Shown: in pieces, positions 22,042 to 25,675 of the stretch
Numbering within the stretch: position 1 is the first letter of the stretch
Layout: every line of letters starts with the position of its first letter
Assembly: GCA_964588685.1 (NCBI GenBank)
Contig: CAZPQG010000011.1
Coordinates: 1-25,675 of the forward strand
DNA from: CAYVBW01 sp964588685
GTDB taxonomy: Bacteria > Patescibacteriota > Microgenomatia > UBA1400 > PJMF01
Reading direction: 5' to 3'
DNA: 25,675 nucleotides
Translations under genes and position numbers: made by a program
The notes under the pieces: model-generated
Database searches by the model: none
What the model was told of the DNA's origin: nothing
The model's input: the letters and a program-made list of their open reading frames with translations, nothing else

Positions 22042-22806
22042 ATGATGGACAAAAAAATAATTCTGGCTTTGGATCAACTGAATCAAGAATTTTATCAAGA
22101 AAATGCGGTTAGTTTCGATCGCAGCCGGCAATATTCCTGGCCCGGATGGCAAAAGCTGCTCCCAAAAATTAAAAGTCCGGCAAAGAAAGACCAAACCATA
22201 TCAGTGTTGGATGCAGGCTGCGGCAATGCTCGTTTTGCTCAATTTTTACATGAACATCAAATTAAATTTACTTACCTGGGAATAGATAGTAGCCCCATGC
22301 TATTAGCTAAAGCCCGCAAAAATTTAAACAATTTAGACATAAAATTTAAGCTGCAAGCTCTAAATATTGTTAAATTATTACTAGAGGAGCAATTAGCAGC
22401 TCAATTTTCGCAAAAATTTGATTTTATCGTTGCTTTTGGAATACTACATCATATTCCTAGTTTTAAACTTAGACAAAAATTCATCAAACTTTTAGGCCGG
22501 CAGTTAAAAACACCACAATCTTTATTAGCAATTACTGCTTGGCAGTTTGCCGCTTATGCTAGATTTAATTCCAAAAAAATTCCGGTGCAGCAATTTGCTT
22601 TTGACAGTAATAAATTAGAAAGAAACGACTTTATTTTAGGCTGGCAAAAACAAAACAAAACAGCCCGCTATTGCCATTTTGTTGACGAAAAAGAGGTAAA
22701 GGAGTTAAAAAATAATTTATCCTGCCTAAATTTAAACTCTGATTTTTTAGCTGATGGGAAAAACAACAAATTAAATCGATATTTAGTGTGGCAAAAATCT
22801 GCTTAA
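22042..22806 (+). CDS. SAM-dependent methyltransferase, Trm9/ALKBH8-like (probable tRNA wobble uridine)
   Basis: 254 aa class I methyltransferase. SAM motif I is VLDAGCGNARF at 55-65, the acidic motif II LGIDSSPMLLAKAR near 78-91, and the post-motif FDFIVAFGILHHIPS near 130-144. Three features point to the Trm9/ALKBH8 branch: the N-terminal FDRSRQYSWPGWQKLL (family F-S-x-T-R-x-x-x-W-P), a Trp-bearing strand after motif IV (TAWQF; family WA-x-EQ), and the late segment DFILGWQK then ARYCHFVDEKEV (family D-x-x-x-P-W then RYYHLY-x-x-GEL). Trm9 forms mcm5U34 from Elp3-dependent cm5U34, and elp3 is the divergent neighbour. No Trm112-type partner is visible nearby. The assignment rests on remembered motifs, not a search. 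Confidence 0.7.
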   Translation: MMDKKIILALDQLNQEFYQENAVSFDRSRQYSWPGWQKLLPKIKSPAKKDQTISVLDAGCGNARFAQFLHEHQIKFTYLGIDSSPMLLAKARKNLNNLDIKFKLQALNIVKLLLEEQLAAQFSQKFDFIVAFGILHHIPSFKLRQKFIKLLGRQLKTPQSLLAITAWQFAAYARFNSKKIPVQQFAFDSNKLERNDFILGWQKQNKTARYCHFVDEKEVKELKNNLSCLNLNSDFLADGKNNKLNRYLVWQKSA

Positions 22807-22809
22807 AAA

Positions 22810-23406
22810 CTAAATAATAAAATCACTGCCATGACCCGGATAAGCTCGGTAGCCCTCTAAATCTTGTTTAATTTTTTGCACAGACTGTTGCATTTTTTGC
22901 GGCAAGGAATAAGAAAAGTCTGTCCTCCCTCTTCCTTGAGCAAATAAAGTGTCACCAGTCAAAACAAACTGTTGTTGATGATTAACAAAACACACTGCGC
23001 CGGGGGTATGGCCGGGTGTGTGCAGCACTTCCAGCTCAAATGAACCGCAATTAATGGTTTCTCCATCTTGTAGAAAATTGGTAATAGTCGGCGGCGCCAG
23101 TTCGACTTTCTGTTTTTGCCAATAACTAGCGCTTTTGTTAATATTCTTCACTAAAAAATTATCTGCAGTATGAATAGCAAACGGTAAATCAAAATTTAAC
23201 TGTAAAGCTGATACTGCTAAAATATGATCGTAGTGACCGTGAGTAGCCACCATCATGACAGGTTTTAAGTTTTGCCTTAAAATTTCCTCACTAATGAGCT
23301 CCGGTTCATCTGCCGGATCAATTAATAAACACTGGTCTGACAATGAATCTATCAGTAAATAACAATTGGTGTTTAATTGTCCTAAAATAAATTTGCTGAC
23401 TTTCAT
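22810..23406 (-). CDS. Metallo-beta-lactamase-fold hydrolase (glyoxalase II-like)
   Basis: 198 aa, cytoplasmic. The metal-binding motif THGHYDH (H56, H58, D60, H61), H133 in HTPGHTPGAVCF, the bridging Asp in GDTLFAQGRGRTDF and the last His in YPGHG complete the binuclear site. This is the short YcbL-like group of glyoxalase-II relatives, which lack the C-terminal substrate-binding domain of true GloB. Thioester hydrolysis is likely but the substrate is unknown. It converges with the Trm9-like gene, with only 3 bases between stop codons, and diverges from the cupin gene. Confidence 0.93.
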   Translation of the reverse strand: MKVSKFILGQLNTNCYLLIDSLSDQCLLIDPADEPELISEEILRQNLKPVMMVATHGHYDHILAVSALQLNFDLPFAIHTADNFLVKNINKSASYWQKQKVELAPPTITNFLQDGETINCGSFELEVLHTPGHTPGAVCFVNHQQQFVLTGDTLFAQGRGRTDFSYSLPQKMQQSVQKIKQDLEGYRAYPGHGSDFII

Positions 23407-23542
23407 AAAAACTTAATAAAAAAAATATTTGCAATTAAACTTTGCTTTACAGCTCAATGTATTACAATTTTACTACAACTTAAAAAATAGTGTTAAAAAA
23501 TAATAAAGACTCATTAAAAACTCATCAATAAACAGAAAAAGC

Positions 23543-23845
23543 ATGAATAAAAAAATAAACAAACTTATCACATATTCCAAAAATGGAATCCTCAGTAAAG
23601 AAATTATAAAAAATGAGGAACTAAATATTACTCTATTTTGCATGGGTAAAGGAACAGAGATCTCTGATCATACATCTACTAAACAAGGTTTTATTTATGT
23701 CATTGAAGGAGATGGGGTTTTCAATCTTGCAGAAAAAAATATATCAATGTCATCAGGAGTACTCATCCACCTAGAAAAAAATGCTGTGCATTCTTTAAAA
23801 GCTAATGACAATACCAGTTTTATTTTAGCTTTAATTAATAGTTAA
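23543..23845 (+). CDS. Small cupin-domain protein
   Basis: 100 aa single-domain cupin. The first motif region is GTEISDHTSTKQGFIYVIEGDG near residues 36-57 and the second HLEKNAVHSLKA near 77-88. The usual H-x-H pair of motif 1 is reduced to one His, so metal binding may be weak or altered. First of three same-strand genes before the CDF transporter, although the 176-base gap (23846-24021, nothing recognisable) makes co-transcription uncertain. A metal-responsive role is suggested only by neighbours. Confidence 0.8.
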   Translation: MNKKINKLITYSKNGILSKEIIKNEELNITLFCMGKGTEISDHTSTKQGFIYVIEGDGVFNLAEKNISMSSGVLIHLEKNAVHSLKANDNTSFILALINS

Positions 23846-24021
23846 CTAAAATTCAATTCATTAACCCAACTTCATCTGTAAAAATATCTAATATGACCAT
23901 TGTTTATTTATCGACTCAAAAATCATCTCCCTAAATACTTTGGCTATCATTTTATTGAATTTCCTTTGTAAAAGAGTAAAATCGTAATTAAAGAAGCTAT
24001 ATAAAAATTTTTGGAAAAATT

Positions 24022-24207
24022 ATGCCATTTTTTAATAGTAAATCCAAAAGAAAGCGAAGAGGGCGCAAGGGCGGTAAGGCCGCAGGTCCCGGAGGAACTT
24101 GTGTTTGCGTAAATCCTAACTGTGACTATAAAGAGCCGCACAAAAGAGGCAAACCCTGCTACAAATGCAAATGCCCTAAATGCGGTTCTCCTATGAGCCG
24201 TCAATAG
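24022..24207 (+). CDS. Small Cys-rich zinc-ribbon protein
   Basis: 61 aa: a basic, Gly-rich N-terminus (residues 7-25), then seven cysteines (27, 29, 34, 46, 49, 51, 54) in a pattern GPGGTCVCVNPNCDY ... HKRGKPCYKCKCPKCGSPM. This pattern (GPGG-x-C-x-C ... PH-x-x-G-x-PC-x-x-x-x-CP-x-CG-x-PM) is familiar from small proteins of anaerobes that often sit beside NifX/NafY-like or metal-transport genes. Their function is not established. It ends 25 bases before the CDF-NifX fusion gene, so the two are very probably one transcript. It likely binds Zn or Fe. Confidence 0.85.
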   Translation: MPFFNSKSKRKRRGRKGGKAAGPGGTCVCVNPNCDYKEPHKRGKPCYKCKCPKCGSPMSRQ

Positions 24208-24232
24208 TTTTAAATTAATTAGAAATCTATGT

Positions 24233-25483
24233 ATGTCAACTGTTTCGCAAAAAGAAGAGCTTAAAAAAGGAGCAAAACTAGCTCAAACAGCGATTTGGCT
24301 AGAAGGCCTATTAGTAGCAGCCAAAGTTGCGGCTGCTTTACTTTCAGGGAGCTTATCTTTAATCTCAGACGCAATTCACAGTGGGTCAGACATAATTTCA
24401 ATCATTACCTCCTGGTTGGGACTGAAACTTGCACAAAAAGATCCAAATGAAAAATTCCCCTATGGCTATTACAAGGCAGAAAGTATTGCTACAAGTCTGA
24501 TTTCTCTGATAATTTTATATGGTAGTTATGAAATGGTTAAACGTGGAATCAGCACCTGGAATAATCCTTCAGAAATCAGCTTGCCGCTCATTGCTTTAAT
24601 AGTTTCACTAGCAGATGCCATTATTTTATTTATATTTGGAAATTATGAAATCAAAATCGGTAAAGAAACTAGGGCGCAAAGTTTAATTGCTATGGGTGAA
24701 GAAAATCGCACCCATATTTTTTCCTCAAGTGCCGTCTTTTTAGGTACACTTTCAGCCTATTTAGAAATTCCATATATTGAAAGCTTGGTAACTTTGGGCA
24801 TTTCTTTTTTGATTTTCAAAATTGGTTTTTCTAATCTTAAAAATTCCATACTAGTCTTAATGGATGTAAGTCCAGAACAAGAAATTGAAGAAAAAATCTT
24901 AGCTATCGCAGAACAAGTGCCAGGCATAGAAGAAGCATTTGAATTACGTTTAAGAAAAGCTGGGCCTTCAATTTTTGGTGAAATTAAAGTCGGCATTCGT
25001 CGCTCTGTAGATGTAGTACGTTCACATCAAATCGCTTACACAGTGGAAAAACGCGTCAAGCAAGAAATACCACCCCTAGAAAGGTTAATGGTTCATGTAG
25101 AACCTTATCAATCTGATTATCAACACTTAGTGATTCCTGTTGAAAATAAGAATGGATTAAAATCCAAAGTAGCCCAAAAATTTGCTCGCGCTCCCTATTT
25201 TTTATGTGTTAATTTAAAAAAAGATGAATTAGAAGGCTTTTATTTTCTTGACAACCCCCATAAAGATAAAAAAAATAAAGCAGGTTTAGGTTCTGCAAAA
25301 ACAGTGGCAGAAAGTAAAAGTGATTGTCTGATCGTACACGAAATTGGAGAAATCGCCTTTCATGCAGTAAGAGAATATTTATTTGATATTTATTTAACTC
25401 AAGCTACTACAGCTCAAGCAGTAATCGAAAAATTTAAACAAGATAAATTGGAGCTGCTTGATCAACCCACGACTGAAAGTTAG
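24233..25483 (+). CDS. Cation diffusion facilitator fused to a NifX/NafY-type (DiNase_FeMo-co) domain
   Basis: 416 aa. Residues ~15-205 are a six-helix CDF membrane domain with GSLSLISDAIHSGSDIIS near 39-56. By alignment from memory the metal site would use H49 and D53 in helix 2 and H161 in helix 5, but the fourth ligand, normally Asp in H-xxx-D, is Ser165 (HIFSSS). Residues ~210-292 are the cytoplasmic ferredoxin-like CDF dimerisation domain. Residues ~297-410 match the DiNase_FeMo-co fold: a VIPVENKNGLKSKVAQKFAR start, FYFLDNP, GLGSAKTVAES and IVHEIGEIAFHAV. The likely role is efflux of Fe, Zn or a related ion with a cofactor- or metal-binding tail. No nitrogenase genes are present. The zinc-ribbon gene directly upstream is probably a partner. 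Confidence 0.9.
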   Translation: MSTVSQKEELKKGAKLAQTAIWLEGLLVAAKVAAALLSGSLSLISDAIHSGSDIISIITSWLGLKLAQKDPNEKFPYGYYKAESIATSLISLIILYGSYEMVKRGISTWNNPSEISLPLIALIVSLADAIILFIFGNYEIKIGKETRAQSLIAMGEENRTHIFSSSAVFLGTLSAYLEIPYIESLVTLGISFLIFKIGFSNLKNSILVLMDVSPEQEIEEKILAIAEQVPGIEEAFELRLRKAGPSIFGEIKVGIRRSVDVVRSHQIAYTVEKRVKQEIPPLERLMVHVEPYQSDYQHLVIPVENKNGLKSKVAQKFARAPYFLCVNLKKDELEGFYFLDNPHKDKKNKAGLGSAKTVAESKSDCLIVHEIGEIAFHAVREYLFDIYLTQATTAQAVIEKFKQDKLELLDQPTTES

Positions 25484-25499
25484 AAACTCATTACCTAGG

Positions 25500-25520
25500 T
25501 TATTGATAGCCGTTTGGATG
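25500..25520 (-). repeat. Possible partial tRNA 3' end next to copy C
   Basis: Read on the minus strand after the element core: CATCCAAACGGCTATCA. This can be parsed as T-loop 58-60 (ATC), T-stem CAAAC, acceptor GGCTATC and A73, the same point at which the verified partial copies at 1-40 and 4809-4837 begin. The first 8 bases (25500-25507, TTATTGAT) recur at 25667-25674 at the window edge. Suggestive only; no intact parent tRNA is in the window. Confidence 0.3.
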
Positions 25521-25627
25521 CACTGCTCGCTCACTTTTTAAGTTCGCTCCCAGTATTACTCGAGTGCTACATATTATTAAATAGAGCTTTGTACTCGAAC
25601 GCGCAGTGGCTCTTATCTATTAACCAC
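25521..25627 (-). mobile_element. Small tRNA-associated repeat element, copy C
   Basis: The plus strand carries the family core CACTGCTCGCTCACTTTT at 25521-25538 and TTCGCTCCCAGTATTACTCG just after, aligning with copies A and B. GTACTCGAAC (25591-25600) and TCTTATCTAT (25611-25620) match the far end of copy B. No ORF. It follows the CDF gene by 37 bases. Confidence 0.6.
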
Positions 25628-25642
25628 ACTTCAATAAACAAA

Positions 25643-25668
25643 CCTCCGCCACAAGCGGAGGTTTTTTT
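25643..25668 (+). terminator. Rho-independent terminator after the CDF operon
   Basis: Stem CCTCCGC / GCGGAGG, loop CACAA, then seven Ts. It would end the zinc-ribbon / CDF transcript after reading through element copy C. Confidence 0.92.
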
Positions 25669-25675
25669 ATTGATG

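Noticed and set aside
24022..24207. The zinc-ribbon mini-protein as a Trm112-like partner of the Trm9-like enzyme
   Set aside because: Its Cys pattern fits another small-protein family, and it is linked to the CDF gene, not to the methyltransferase.
24022..25483. Nitrogenase-associated locus
   Set aside because: Only a NifX/NafY-type domain is present; such domains are common without nitrogenase and no nif gene is seen.
1..25675. CRISPR array, insertion sequence or prophage genes
   Set aside because: No regularly spaced repeats, transposase, integrase or phage structural genes were seen; the only repeat family is the small tRNA-linked element.

Overview
The window is AT-rich, densely packed bacterial DNA. 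It most resembles a chromosome segment from a small-genome bacterium of the Patescibacteria/CPR type. This is inferred from the gene mix: a trimmed ProRS of about 410 aa, a short RecQ, MurC/MurE ligases with atypical motifs, a bS21-like protein, bacterial Elp3, eleven tRNA genes with no encoded CCA, and few clear Shine-Dalgarno sequences. UGA ends prs and no gene has an in-frame UGA, so the genetic code looks standard. The phylum is not proven by anything seen here.

Layout. 1-263: tRNA-Cys (minus) with a duplicated 3' end flanking a small insert. 283-636: unknown gene (minus). 684-4038: miaB, miaA and an AI-2E-family membrane protein. 4054-4360: decayed coding remnants. 4450-5799: cluster of seven tRNAs (Leu-GAG, Lys-CUU, Val-UAC, Phe-GAA, Gly-GCC, Arg-UCG on minus, Leu-CAG), with a second small insert and duplicated tRNA end after tRNA-Lys. 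5919-8504: PRPP synthetase, prolyl-tRNA synthetase and a DUF4258-like protein. 8889-10581: DHH-like and HIT proteins, then bS21-like. 10670-11227: coiled-coil protein (minus). 11261-11615: strongly structured intergenic region. 11735-12054: RNase P RNA. 12117-17554: uppP, comM/yifB (minus), murE-like and murC-like. 17746-18102: tRNA-Leu-UAA, Gly-UCC and Pro-UGG. 18146-20008: small basic protein and recQ. 20053-22806: Elp3 (minus) divergent from a Trm9/ALKBH8-like methyltransferase. 22810-23406: metallo-beta-lactamase-fold hydrolase (minus). 23543-25483: cupin, zinc-ribbon protein and a CDF transporter fused to a NifX/NafY-type domain. 25521-25675: third copy of the small repeat and a terminator.

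The dominant theme is tRNA: eleven genes, RNase P RNA for 5' processing, MiaA/MiaB for A37, a probable Elp3/Trm9-like pair for U34, and ProRS. A second theme is the envelope: UppP recycles the lipid carrier, and the MurC- and MurE-like ligases build the peptide stem.

The two most interesting observations are these. First, a family of tiny elements (about 80-150 bp) lies directly downstream of tRNA genes. In two cases the tRNA 3' end, starting in the T-loop, is duplicated on the far side, exactly the geometry left by tRNA-targeting site-specific integration. A third copy at the right edge predicts a tRNA just outside the window. Second, a divergent Elp3 / Trm9-like pair suggests a bacterial version of the wobble-uridine mcm5U pathway known from eukaryotes.
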